Source of the DNA: Sanderia malayensis
Lineage: Eukaryota > Cnidaria > Scyphozoa > Semaeostomeae > Pelagiidae
DNA length: 64,000 nt
Direction of reading: 5' to 3'
Assembly: GCA_013076295.1 (NCBI GenBank)
Contig: RQOL01000855.1
Location: 2,666,001-2,730,000 of the forward strand
The notes beneath the pieces were generated by a model. That model did no database searches, was not told the origin of the DNA, and saw only the letters and a list, made by a program, of their open reading frames with translations. The first letter of the stretch is position 1. Each line of letters opens with the position of its first letter. The position numbers and the translations under genes are program-made. This document shows positions 45,095 to 57,410 of the stretch, piece by piece.

Positions 45095-48000
45095 TCATAC
45101 TGATTTCTTGTTGCGAACGAAGAAAGCAAATGGGTCTTTCTCGTCATCGCAATGGCCAACCATCTGAAATTAACGAACATTCATCAATGGTTTGTGGCAG
45201 TTAAATTGAATAAGACAAGCAGAATTTCAAATAGAGCCTACTCTATAAAAGAGGGAATAGATTATACTACACAGCAGTAAGAATATACAAGTCGTAGTTA
45301 GTAGTTAGTTAGTAAGTTAGTAGTTGGTTAATTAGTAACCTACAATCATTGACAAAAGGTCTTGAGACATTGAAAAATTTGCGTCACTTTTCAATGAGAA
45401 ACATAATATCTTTGGAAAATAAAGAGCCATCCCCCTCCCCCCAAATCAATGTTGTTATTTTTGATGGACAGGTTTATCAAGGAGTGCTAAAACACTTTCT
45501 AAACATCCTCAACATTGAATAGGGGGAGGGGGGAGGGTCTGTTTTTTTCGGGACATATGAGACATTTTTTAACTGTCTCACACCTTATGGCGAGGATTGT
45601 AGTCGTTAGTTAGTAAGACTTGTGTAGTAAAACTATAGTAAATCGTTAGTAAGTCTTACTAACTAATGCACTGTATACAGTTAGCCATATATATGTGTAC
45701 AGTGTACATGTTAAATATTATACACTGTACGGTATTAATACACCATTACTTACTATAGCTTACTATACAGTTTGGTTAATGGCTACTCACCTGAAACCCA
45801 GATGCTTTAGCCAGACCTTGTATCTTGTTGTTGTACTCGGAGCATAGCTCTTTCTTCAAGTCAAGCATAAAGCTACGGGGAAATGAGAAAGAAAAACACG
45901 TTCAATTCATGATTCCGGAGTCTGTAAAAATTGTCAAATTTACTGGAGACCTGATTGATACATCAGTGCGGATTAAATTCATTATAATGCTTTCTACAGA
46001 GTTGACTGAAAGGTGACTTACTTAGAAGTCTCTACGATTAGCTTAGCATCATCAGCAACGATTTCGGATAGTCCATGTTTCAGTAAATGTACCATGCTAC
46101 AAAGACAATACAATTGGAGACATTATTGCTGCTTGAATTGGACGCATGAACAACTGATGCCTTGTGTAAAAGGTTTACAGCGTGATGCTGGAAACGTCTC
46201 ACGTTGGTTTACAGATACTTAAACCATGCATAGGGGACGTTGCAGTTACAAACCTGTTTGAAAAGTAGACGACGTCGAAAAGTTTATTGTATTTCGATTT
46301 ACGAGGTAGATCTTGAAAGCAGTTCAATGGAAGGAAACTGATCGTACAGTCCTCTGGTATCATGTAGCCTACAATCAGATGGATAAGCATGAAACTCAAT
46401 GTTTTAGCTAAGGAAAAAGCTTAGCTTGGTATACACGATACCATGCATGCCAGTTAAATACATTGGACTTACCAGCTGAGTGGTTACTTTTTTCTGTGTC
46501 TTCTTCATATTTTTCTTCAGCCACAACATCGTTTTCATCGATCTCTGTAATTTTGCCAAGTTTTTCGTCGTCTTTCGTTGCTGAGGTATTAGAAGACGTT
46601 GGTTGGTATTGCTTGCCAGTTAACAATTCGTGAATCCACGCCGTAACATTGTGCTCTGAAATATTCGTTGCCATCTGTAGAAAAACGTTGATTAGTACCA
46701 GTGTAAAAGAGGCGAGTAATGCGCTAAAACTCTTTCCATTGATGGTGACAATGGCGACTATGAAAGGCAGGATAGTTGACAGACAATGGAGACCATGTGA
46801 GGGAGCATAACATTAAGAGAATGGAAGCTGTACCAGGAATAATAGTTTACATGGAGACAATACAAGAAAGAATGGTTTACAAACAAGACAATGCAAGGAG
46901 CAATAGTTTGTATACAAACAGGACTCTACAAGGAAAGATATTGAAGAGATTTATCACTTCATTAATACTGTCAATGCACAGAGGCTTTAAAGACATCTGC
47001 AAGACTGTTGCATTTGCAATCAACTATTCAGCATTGTATATATTTTCAACATGTCATTGTAAATGGTGCACCGAGCTGCGGTTAGACTGACCTTGACATA
47101 CATGTCATTGTTCTTCTCAAAGAGAGACTTGTCCTCACTTGCAGTACCAAATGACAAGTAGGGGCTGTTGATGATATCTCCCCAGTAGCCTCGTTTGACA
47201 ACACGCTCACCACTCTGTGAGAACAAGTAATAAATCATTATCATCGTCATTATTGGTGGATTTGTGAGTGTTTAGTTTACTTGGTTATAGCTGTACCATA
47301 TCTACTATCGTTCTTACTGTTTTGATGATCAATCCAGATGCAAGTGTTTTGTTGCAAGCTTCATACGAAGAGTCTTCTCTCAGTTCAAATGCCACTCCAC
47401 TCTCTCGCCATGTTTTATACTCTTTGAAATTGATTATTGGAGCCTGGTACAAACAAGGGATATGAACATGATAAGAAGCTTCGTTTCTGTGACAGATTAT
47501 TCAGAGAAGAAGAAAGAGATACATAGATAATTTAGAAGAGTTATGACAAAGGACAGAGACCTGAATTGTGTGCAAGCAAAGTGGAATATTGCTTGAAAGA
47601 ATATAGCTTTGTAGGAGACAGGTTACAAGAGACCGTGGAAGATAAAACGTGTATGTTTGAAACAGATTTATACAAAAAGAGGCTGTACCTTGTCTTTTAA
47701 TTTCATCATGTAATCCCAGTCATAGGTATTGTATCTACTATCATATCGAGTGCCAAGATAGTGCCTCAAACGGTGGTCCCTGAAAGAAAGTCACATATGA
47801 AAATACAGCTGGAATATCAAGAAATTTAGACTGTACCTTATTCAGAGGAACCCTTGCAGGTGAAATGGCAGAAGTTAGAGGAAATTTACTTTTGTTTTTT
47901 ATTTACCATAGTGCACAAATGTCAAAGAGTTTTCTATCAGTGCTGCGCCAAAACTTCAGGATGCCTTCCAATTGGTCTCGTTCCTTAAACTGTGTTTAAA

Positions 48001-49398
48001 CCAAGACAAAAACACATCAGTATTACTGCATCACTGGAGTTCTTGATTTAGAAATAAGAGCTTTGTCAAATGAGAAATAACAGGATAAGGTATTTGTAAA
48101 TCAAGTATGACAAAAAGGTGAAACATGCCTTCATGTTTGAAAGATTTATTACTGAAAATGTTGCTGCAAGATAGTCAGGGTCTGTAACAAACCTACAAGT
48201 GATGAGATGTGCTTATGTTAAGAATGACTCAGTATTGCTGAAGAAATACTGTAAATAATTTGAATAGCAATCAAAATGACGGGGTATCACAGAGTGATGT
48301 ACCTTATCAGCTCATTTGCTTTGGTTTGAAGGAACTCGTCTGTCTGAGGTCGCACAAGTGAGTTTCCAAAAAGTTCCAAGAATAGCTCCACTTTTTCTAC
48401 AAGGCAACAGAAAGCATTTCAGCTACTGGAAACCTCTTTGACTGGAAACCTTTGACTGGAAACCAGTGAGATTCAGTGATAGGGTAATGTAAGAGATGGC
48501 TTGTCTAAAGGTTATTATGGGGTTATTATCTCACCTTTGAGTCCCAGTTTTTCTTTTGGTTCAAATATGATTGACGCAAAGAGTATTTGTCTAGCGATAA
48601 CTTCAAGATTATTCTCAATCACATAAAACTGAAATACAAACATCGGGTATTGAAGTAAAAGCTCAGCAGGGCATCAAACGTAGCTATTATTGCTGTTGGG
48701 TTTACAAATGCAATTTCCCTAGCAGAGTATGGAGCATAAACTAAATAGGAACATGCTATATCAGCATGCTACATTATCCTGTGCAAATGCTCATAACAGG
48801 ATGTGCACCGGTAGACCGAACTTCATGCATCATATCACCTTGATCTTCTTAGTTTTGTGCCGTTTTCTCAATGCTATGGATTTCAGAATATGCCGGAAGT
48901 CTGCAGCTCCGACAAGCAAAACATCAAGTGTATCTAAAAGGAAAAGTTGCAGAATTTAGAATCGACCTCGACTGGTTTGCAGAATAAAGACTCGCCTGGT
49001 TTGCTTACTGCTTTCAATAGCTGGTAAGATAGCTTGCATTAATAAAACTAAAATTTTACGTAATAAATGTGTTTGCAAGTCTGCTTAGTTTACACGTGTT
49101 GTGTATCTGTATGCAGAAGCGTATATGCTGTAGAACGTATATACCTTTCTCGGCTGCTGTTGCATGCTTCACAACTTTCAAATCGCGAGATTTCGTTACC
49201 AAGTCTGAAAAGCAATACTTCTGTGCTCCAATGTAATGCATTTAAAGAAGCTTGAGCTGGTATAATAAAAACTTGCAGCTTGTGGAAGCAAGCTGCCGAG
49301 CTATTTACATGATTATTTCAGGAATATTTACCACAACTCTGAAGGTCAAGAGCAGGACTAAATCCCCACCACGTAACAGAACCGTAAGCATCAACCAT
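45095..49398 (-). CDS. DNAAF3: Dynein axonemal assembly factor 3
   Basis: Fifteen exons (minus): 49398-49332, 49204-49145, 48933-48839, 48628-48535, 48396-48303, 48192-48129, 47989-47907, 47779-47689, 47443-47318, 47214-47092, 46674-46473, 46368-46254, 46096-46022, 45872-45791, 45163-45095; lengths and phases sum to 479 aa. DNAAF3 acts in the cytoplasm in preassembly of inner and outer dynein arms. Family hallmarks: GSVTWWGFSPALDLQ at the N-terminus, LDVLLVGAADFRHILKSIA, NSLVRPQ, LRHYLGTRYDSR, FELREDSSYEACNKTLASG, RGYWGDIINSPYLSFG, ISEHNVTAWIHEL, FLPLNCFQDL and MVHLL. An acidic insertion (~residues 320-360) is lineage-specific. Fourteen introns; intron 6 has a GC donor (AAG|GCATGT). Head to head with KIF17. 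Confidence 0.95.
45351..45591. mobile_element. MITE-like element, family 3 copy 1
   Basis: In DNAAF3 intron 14. Ends: GACAAAAGGTCTTGAGACA (left) against the inverted TGTCTCACACCTTATGG (right). Inside is a second, G/C-rich inverted repeat: CCCCCTCCCCCCAAATCAAT (45431) pairs with ATTGAATAGGGGGAGGGGGG (45514). No coding capacity. Confidence 0.6.
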
Positions 49399-50267
49399 AT
49401 TGCTTTTGTTACAGCCAAAAAGAGTCCTATTTGCAGACGAAGATGGAGACCATCTTTGTTTTCCTTGTTATTGATTAATTGATCACACTAGAATAACATG
49501 CATCAGGAAATATTTCATTTGAAAAAGAGGCTCTAGTAGTTCTGTATTGGGATTTTGCTTTTAGGTCCGTTTTTTATCTGAATTTAAGTTGTGATATTTT
49601 TAAGCATCGACAAGTCGTCTTGGCGACACTGGAAGAATGCGATTCAATTACCCAGGCCTCTTAGTTTTTCCATGTTTTATAATCATCTTTCCATCCAATA
49701 AACTTGTTTATTTTTAACTTTGATGTTATTAGCTATTTTAGTAGGTAGCTTCGTCTTAGAGAATTATTGCATCTGTCTTCTATACTTTGAATGTAAGTTG
49801 AACTTTTTTCATAACTCGCTTTTCTAAGCTGAATAAGGAATTGTATAGGCCATGTGCATAATATTCCATTTACCCAATACATGTATCGATATTGGTTCAG
49901 CTGCAGTTAGGCACTTCGATATGTAGAAGCCCAAATATTTTTCCTTGAAGCCGTTGTTTTTATCAAACTTGAATTTTGAACATTTTTATTTATTTATCTC
50001 TGAGGCTTCTATCTTTTTAAAAGTATTATTTAAAAAGTAGAAAAAAATGAAGATAAAATTTGCCGAACTCCGTGGCGAAATTTCAATAGTACCCTACCCC
50101 AGATGCAATCCGGAAACTGGGGGTAGGTGCTAAACCTCTTTGGGACTATTAGCATTAATGTGAAGCTGTTTTCCTTGCAGAGTTAATGTGCATGAATCAC
50201 TGAATTTTTTTCAAGACATATAGAAAAGGCATAGCGTTGTGCATTCTAGTGGAGCTTAATCTCTAAA
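49399..50267. promoter_or_regulatory. Shared DNAAF3-KIF17 bidirectional promoter region
   Basis: 869 bp between the divergent start codons of two ciliary genes. It contains the X-box at 49614-49627. No coding feature; AT-rich otherwise. Confidence 0.6.
49614..49627 (+). promoter_or_regulatory. Candidate RFX X-box
   Basis: GTCGTCTTGGCGAC fits the X-box consensus RYYNYYWWRRNRAC at every position. It is 216 bp upstream of the DNAAF3 ATG and ~640 bp upstream of the KIF17 ATG. RFX factors drive ciliary genes through this motif; use here is inferred. Confidence 0.6.
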
Positions 50268-53200
50268 ATGGCTGAAGCAGTTAAGGTAATAGTTCGTTGC
50301 CGGCCGATGAATGCCAGAGAAAACAGTCTCAAGTGCAAGCTTGTTGTTAAGATGGACCAATCGATCGGACAAGTGAGCCTTTACAAGCCAGACGCACCAG
50401 ACCAGCCACCAAAATCATTTACGTTTGATGGCGTTTACTTTACAGACAGCATAACAGAGAATATATACAGTGAAATTGTGTTTCCACTTGTTGAAGGTGT
50501 CATCGAGGGCTACAATGGTACTGTGTTTGCATATGGGCAAACTGGTTGCGGAAAGTCTTTCACCATGCAAGGGATCCCGGATCCCCCTTCTCAACGGGGC
50601 ATCATACCACGTGCATTTGAACACATCTTTGAAAGCATCCAAACTGAAGATAATGCAAAGTATCTGATTCATGCTTCATACTTGGAGATCTACAATGAGG
50701 AGATCAAGGATTTGATGGGTAAAGATCATCGTGCTAAGCTTGACATTAAAGAGCATCCAGATCGCGGTGTCTTTGTCAAGGACCTTACCATGGTTCCTTG
50801 TCACACTGTAGAGGATATGGAACGTGTGATGGATCTAGGTGGGAAGAATCGACATGTTGGGGCAACTCTCATGAATGCTGACTCCTCCAGATCTCATTCC
50901 ATTTTTACGATATTTGTGGAAACCAGTGAAATTGGACCAGATGGAGAGGAGCACTTCCGTGCCGGCAAACTCAACTTGGTTGATTTGGCAGGAAGTGAAC
51001 GACAGGCAAAGACTGGTGCAACTGGGGATAGACTGAAAGAAGCAACTAAAATCAATCTTTCTCTCTCAGCTCTTGGTAATGTTATTTCAGCATTAGTTGA
51101 TGGTAAAGCCACACATATTCCATATCGAGACTCAAAGCTCACAAGACTTTTACAGGTGAGGCCTTATTGACTTTACTTTTTCTAATGCTTTTAATGCTTT
51201 CTGTGAATGATTAAAGAATTGGAGGAATTCCTGGCGAATGCTTTTAGATACCAGAGCAGAATCCAAGCAAAATTTTCATCCTGAAAATGTAGAAATTAGT
51301 GTGGTTTGTGAGTGCAATGCGTGAACAATGCAATAGTGAATCTATTGACAATGTTTCCAGTGAATTACTTAGCTATTAATTTTTCATTTTCAGGATTCTC
51401 TTGGTGGAAACACAAAAACGTTGATGACAAGCTGTATCAGTCCTGCAGACAATAATTATGAGGAAACACTGAGCACTTTGAGGTATGCGAACAGAGCAAA
51501 GAATATCAAAAACAAGCCAAAGATCAATGAAGATCCCAAAGATGCTCTGTTGCGACAATATCAAGGAGAGATTGAAATGCTCAAGAAAATGCTCATGGGA
51601 CAGATGGAGGTCAACCCTGACATCTTACGTAAGTTTGCAACTTTTCATCTTCTATTACACTGTTACTTATCGGGAATCAATGAGACCTTCTCAAGTACTC
51701 TACTTGTTTCTTGTAAGATTTTTTATCTACACGGGAGGAGTCTAGTAGCTTTACATCAGCATTTTTGTACAATAGTTACTGCAGAGAGGAGTGTCAAAAG
51801 AGGAGAAGCTATCGGGGGATAGAGAAGATAATGACACACTTATTTCACATTGTTGTAGCCATATATCACTTCTATCCTTCCCCTCTCCCTGCTCTTGTCT
51901 TTCCTCCCCCCTCCTTCTTTCTCCTCTCCTGTCTTCTTTCCTCTCCTCTCCTTTCTCCTCTCCTCTCTTCTTTCCTCTCCTCTTCTCTTTCCTCTCCTCT
52001 TCTCTTTCCTCTCATCCCCTTTCTTCTGTTCTCAAGTCTTGTGCAGCTACTTGACATAGGAATACTGAATTATTATTTCTCTATCTTTTAGTTAAGCTTG
52101 GCATGGCTGGAGATGTAAGTCCAGTGGCAGCAACTCCAAAGAAGGCCCACATCGAAGGCGCGTCAGTTGCTGGAAAAACAGTTGAACTTGCAGCTGAATC
52201 TGACAAGATTAGGAAAGAGTACGAGGATAAGCTGGAAAGGCTGCAGAATATGTACGAGAAAGAACAATCAAGTAAGCAGAAGCTGCAAGAAGAATTGGAC
52301 AAACTCGACAAGGAATACACAGCCAAACTTGACGTTGTTCAAGAAAAATATGATCATGTATCTGAAGCCGAAACTATCGTTGCCGAGTTTCAAACCCAAG
52401 GAGATTTAAGCAGTTCAACTGAGGTGAAATTCTAAAAATTATATTCTTTGAATTATTTCTAAAGCCTATGCCCAAGCTTATATTATCTCTTTTGTACAAG
52501 TTTTCGCTTTAACTCTATATTGTATTTGTTTTCATTTCATCTCTTTTATTTTAACTCTCTTTCTCTCTCTCTCGTGCACTTTCTTTAATTTCACCCCTCT
52601 CTCTATCTTTCTTGTATATGCTTTTATTCCCCCCTCTCTATTTCTCTCTCTTTTGCATTTGTTTTCATTTCAGCTGTCTTTGATAGGCTTGTTTTCATTT
52701 GAACTATTTCTCATAGACTTACTTCACCTCTCATACCCTTGCCCGAGATTGGGGCTTTCTATCGTTGCTTCTCTTTCTTTCGTCGCTGCTCTTGCGCTTG
52801 TATTTCATTTCACATCTCTAAACCTTTGTTTTTCGCAGGCATCTAAAGTTGCAAGTGCTGGAGCAAGACAGCAGCAGCAGCAAATTGCTGCACAGGATAA
52901 AAATCAAGGCATAATGGATAAGCTAGGAGCAACGAAGGCAGTTGGAAAGATTGGCGCTGTTGCCAACGAGCTGAAGGAAGAAGCATTGAAGCGTTTGCAA
53001 ACACTTCAAGAACAACTTGTCGGTGGTGAGAAGCGAAATGATCAGACGCTGAAAGAGAAGCGAAAACAACGAAAGCTCTTCGCTCAATCGAAGCGGGAAA
53101 AACTAATGCAGGCTGTGGAACACTTGGAGGATGATGGAATTATGGTTAAGGTTTATGATAATTTGCAAGAAGAACTCAAAATAAAGAACAAGAAGGTATT

Positions 53201-55443
53201 CTTTTATATGTTTGAATATTTATTGCATACCACATGCTCTTTCTTCCCACTGAGCTTTTTTTCTCAGACTTGTTCAAACTGAAAGGTGTATCGAGCATGT
53301 TGTACAATCAGTTTTGAAACACTCAACGTTAAATGTGTAAAATACAGTGCCTGTATTAGCGAAATACAGTATGCGACGCTTCGAGCGAAGCTGTTGCAAG
53401 TAATGGTGAAGTTCCTGCCTGTTATTTCGAAACTACAATCCTGGACAAAATTCCTGGGACACTTTCTTAAAATACTGATAAATTATAAATAACAAAATAT
53501 CCATGATAAATTGTCACTCCCTCCCCCCATAACAATGTTGGAATTTTACATTTTGTGATTTTCATTGCCCCAGTGCCTGGACTTACTCAGAAACCAACAT
53601 TGAATTGGGGGGAAGGGGGGCTTCGACCTATAAACTATCGAAAAATGACTAGTTATCATAATCACTGTGATTTAACTGATGTGTCCCAGGGTATTTTGTC
53701 GCCAGTATATAGTGCTAAACAATGTTATGTGTCTTGAAGTTCATCTAGATGCCATATAAGGCATGGGATACGACCTCACTATGAAATCGAGGCTATACTT
53801 TCCGAGCAATTTAATCATATTGAATTATGACGTATAATTGGACGGAATAATGTACATAATAAATACAGGATTATTTCTACTATCGAGACGCGGTTTTTAA
53901 AAATGGGTCGAACAATACCTGTTGCTCCTGATATTAAAGCTTACATTAAACATAAGCCATATTCAAATGTGAAACAGATGATCAAGGAGACCGGCGTTTC
54001 CAGGACCCAAATTTATAGGATATGGCAAGAGAAAACGGTGAAGCATAGCAACGTAAAGAGTGGAAATAAAAGGAGGATCTCGCCTGGCCGACCAACAAAG
54101 CTTTCCAAAAGGGCTCAACGAAGATTGATAAGACTCGTGAAAACTTTAAGAAACCAAGATCCTAACTGGACTGTGAGACGTCTTATGTCCAGAGCAGGAG
54201 TGGAAGACCTGTCTCCAAGAACAGTTTCAAGATTTTTGAATAAACATGGCTACCACTATCTGCAAGCCCACAAAAAAGGACATCTAAGTGAAAAAGACAA
54301 GATCAAAAGAGTTACGACAAGTTTTTGCTTTTTACTTGTTATCAAGTGAAGCATACACTTTTTATCATTGTTCATACTGACGCTTGATCTTCTTTTTATC
54401 TTTTTAATAGAAAGGATACGAAATGGTATATTATTTTTTTTACATCTAAATGAATGTTTATTCAATGGATGATATGGTCTGTAAACTGTGCTCGATGAAA
54501 CCACAACCACGATCTATTTCAAAGCTATGCAGTAAGATTTGTAACAAGAAAAACAGTTTAAATCATGTCCAAGAAGAGTGTTTATGAGTGTGACGTTTTG
54601 AAAGATTCTTCTCTCATCGTCGTGACAATGATTAAGCAGACAGACACAAACATGTTCACGATGAATAAGATTCGTTTGAGGTGTATTTGCATGTGTGTTT
54701 GCGCTATCGTTTAAATTTATCATTTTTTACAGATTGACGTCCTGAATAAAAAGCTGAATGCAGCCAACATCGAAGCCGAAGACTTGCAAAGCGAATTCGA
54801 GAGAGACAGGCAGGATTATTTGGAAACAATTCGCAAAATGGAACAGAAATTACAACTACAACATCAGATAATCGACAAAATTCAACCATGCCTCAGACGA
54901 GATTGCAACTACTTCAATTTGGACAAGATTCGAGTGAGCTGCGAATGGGACGAAACGGGCCAGAAATGGATACTACCTGATTTGGTCATTGAAAAGACTG
55001 CATTGCCAGGCGGTGTGGCACCAGGTGAACGCACTGGCCTGGTGGTTCAAGTACCCAGTAAGACCAAGTCGATCGAAGCTGCTACAAGCAATGGCGAAGT
55101 TCCTGCCGGTTATTTTGAAACTAGTGACGACAAGTTTTTGCTGCATCTTGACAGGAATGCCAACGAAGAGTTCTCTTCCAAGTACTTCAAACCGAAAAGA
55201 GCAGAGAAATTACTTCAAGCCTCGTCTTCAATAGAAATGGCACGTAAACGAGACACGGAGTCTCAGCACAGAATAAAGCCACAGGAAGTGAATGGCAATG
55301 TAACACCAAACAGTGGAATAAAGAACTCACTGCCGAGAAACCTCGAACCCATACAGAGGCCATTGAAATTGGAATCGCTACCTCCTTCTGCATTCCAAAA
55401 GACGAAGAAGAAAAAGAAGGCACAGGGGAACGATGCATTATAA
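50268..55443 (+). CDS. KIF17: Kinesin-2 family motor KIF17/OSM-3
   Basis: Exons: 50268-51155, 51394-51628, 52092-52423, 52839-53195, 54733-55443; in phase, 840 aa. Homodimeric plus-end kinesin for intraflagellar and dendritic transport. The motor domain (1-~335) has P-loop GQTGCGKS (90-97), switch I NADSSRSH (203-210) and switch II DLAGSE (239-244); [20 protein letters not shown] and LSPADNNY-type sequences are KIF17-like. The neck follows ([20 protein letters not shown]). The stalk has coiled coils in exons 3-4 and at the start of exon 5. The tail contains [13 protein letters not shown] and [14 protein letters not shown], matching the conserved KIF17 C-terminal block. It ends in a lysine run ([13 protein letters not shown]) that may act as a nuclear signal, as known in KIF17. 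Intron 4 holds an exon-5 fragment, a MITE and a transposase remnant. Confidence 0.95.
51881..52033. repeat. CT-rich polypyrimidine tract in KIF17 intron 2
   Basis: About 150 bp of almost pure C/T on the plus strand (TCCTCTCC, TTCCTCTCCTC units), ending some 60 bp before the exon 3 acceptor. Another CTCTCT-rich stretch lies at about 52556-52655 in intron 3. Confidence 0.9.
53355..53440 (+). pseudogene. Degenerate partial copy of KIF17 exon 5
   Basis: In KIF17 intron 4, positions 53381-53434 match exon 5 positions ~55069-55122: both contain AATGG.GAAGTTCCTGCC and GTTATTT.GAAACTA. In the exon frame the copy reads SNGEVPA then YFET, the same as the exon, with several differences silent. Weaker similarity extends ~20 bp left. 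A stop lies upstream in this frame and the copy ends next to a MITE at 53443. Confidence 0.75.
53443..53702. mobile_element. MITE-like element, family 3 copy 2
   Basis: Ends: GGACAAAATTCCTGGGACAC (left) and inverted GTGTCCCAGGGTATTTTGTC (right). The internal C/G inverted repeat, CTCCCTCCCCCC..CAATGTTG (53517) against CCAACATTGAATTGGGGGGA (53594), is shared with the copy at 45351. It abuts the exon-5 fragment. Confidence 0.7.
53903..54349 (+). mobile_element. Tc1/mariner-type transposase DNA-binding half, truncated
   Basis: A 148-codon uninterrupted frame in KIF17 intron 4. It has a paired-like bipartite helix-turn-helix: helix set 1 includes [15 protein letters not shown], then the linker [14 protein letters not shown] (GRP/AT-hook-like), then helix set 2 with [12 protein letters not shown] and [15 protein letters not shown]. 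This is how Tc1-like transposases begin. The DDE catalytic domain is missing: after KIKRV the similarity ends and ~10 unrelated codons lead to a stop. Terminal repeats were not found. Probably a remnant, though the clean frame is notable. Confidence 0.75.
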
Positions 55444-55886
55444 AGATAGTTGGACTTTTGTTGCATTTATATTCCAGCTTCAATATTGAGCACTCGTATA
55501 TTACCTTTATTAGTGTATATAATATTATAATAATTATAGATAGCAGGATAAATTATCGTAGGAAATTATAAGGTATTGATGATGAAAATGCTAAAATATC
55601 TAATATTTAAATGCATCAAAACAATTGTGGCAATTAATTATTGCAAGAAACCTGTTGGGTCAAAAAAATAACATTTTGAAATTCAATGATCGCTTTAATA
55701 TATATTTGTTAACTCCTTTTTTCTCTTTTAGTGCTTTGAGAGAAAAAGAAGCGGATCGTTAACTTTATCAATTCTTTTTACGACAAAGGTATTTTTCCAT
55801 TTTTTGTTATACCTATACCCTACTTCAGTTTTTATCTGTAAAATTGTAGCCTCAGCAGTTTGTTATAATGACATGCCTCGTCAAAC
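55444..55886. other. Intergenic after KIF17
   Basis: AT-rich, presumably including the KIF17 3' UTR. No canonical AATAAA was seen close to the stop and no gene was recognised. Confidence 0.5.
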
Positions 55887-56999
55887 TTTATGGGAGCATG
55901 GGTGTTTTACAAAGAAGCATCCTTTAAAAAGCAATGGTGTTTTGTAGTACAGCTTTTTACAAAATTTTCGCCAACATGTTGCAATGTTGCAGGATTGCAA
56001 GTTCATTTGACAGCAGTTATGTCACTTGGGGATGGGTTTGGTGCTTTGAGGTGCTCCCCTGCGCTTGCAACTTTGCTTGTATTCTGAAAAGTTTATTGTT
56101 CTTGTTACTGTTAACAATAGATATCTTCCAATTGTACCAGAAAGAATCATTGAAGAATGTTGCGTGAATATTTTGGAATTCAATCACATGGGCAATGCAT
56201 TGTTTTTGTAATGAATAAAAGGAGACGTTTGTGAGGCTTTCAGCCTCTTATTTCAGTTCGCAAGTTGGAGGAGAAGGGTGCGGATGCTCTTGAAACAGAA
56301 CAACGTTTGCTGTTGGTTTCTGGCCTAAATTTTGGGAAGGCTTCGTACATCTGATTGGAATTTGGAGATGATTTTCTTGCTGTCACTTGGATCGGTAAAA
56401 TTACATCGTTGTCCATTTATTTTCAAGCTTAAGCTCTATTAATTATAATATATTGTATCCTTTTATAACGTAATTTATTTATCTGTTTATTTATCGTTGG
56501 AGCTATGGAAGTGCAGTTGCTTGAACATCGTCAATTTGAAGTCACGCCATATTGTAGAAGAAGCTTTGAATTCGACGAAAGAAGAACTGGATTGTTTGCA
56601 ACTGGTAAGATTTATAGCATGTGCTTTATATCTATCTTTCGTTTATTTATATAATTTTAACACCTAGCTGGTTATTTTATCCAACTTGTGTTCTAATGTT
56701 CTATAATTGTTGGTATATTTATTTTTCAGGATTGAAGTATAATTATTTTGGCGCTATCATATTGGAGAAGGTCAGCCATATTATTTAAGAGCTTCGAGTT
56801 TGACGAACGAAGAACTGGATTGTTTGCAACTGGTGAGATTGTTATCATTTGCCTTTATATCTATCTTTCTTTTATATATATAATTCTAACACTTAGCTGG
56901 TTATTTTTTTTAATTTTTGCTCTAATTTTCTAATGTTTTGATTTATTTATTTTTCAGGAATGAGGATCAGACACATTGAAGAAGTGAGGGAAAAAGAGA

Positions 57000-57410
57000 G
57001 AAGAGAGGAGTGACGACAAGAGACGAGGGGAGAGAAGAGTGACGAGTGGAGAGGAGGGGAGAGAAGAGAGGCGAGAAGAGAGAGGGGGGAGAGAAGAGTG
57101 ACGAGTGGAGAGGAGGGGAGAGAAGAGAGGAGAGAAGAGAGGAGGGAAGAGAGGAGAGGAGAGAGAGGAGGGGAGAGAAGAAGGGAGAAGAGAGAACAAA
57201 GGGAACTCTTCATCACTCGCCACTACTTGCTTCTCTCTCTTCTTCTCTCCCTTCCTCTCTCTTCTTCCCTCCTCACTTCTCTACACTCTTCTCCTCTCCC
57301 CTCTTTCCCTTCTCTTCTCTCCCCTCCTCTCGTCTCTCTTCTTCTCTCCCCCCTCTCTTCTCTCCAGTCCTCTCGTCTCTCCTCACCCCCCCCTCTATTT
57401 CCCTCATTCT
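57000..57410. repeat. GA-rich then CT-rich palindrome core
   Basis: 57000-57205 is nearly all purine (GGGAGAGAAGAG-type units) and 57222-57410 nearly all pyrimidine, so the two halves can pair as a long hairpin. Open frames over it are compositional artefacts. Confidence 0.9.
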
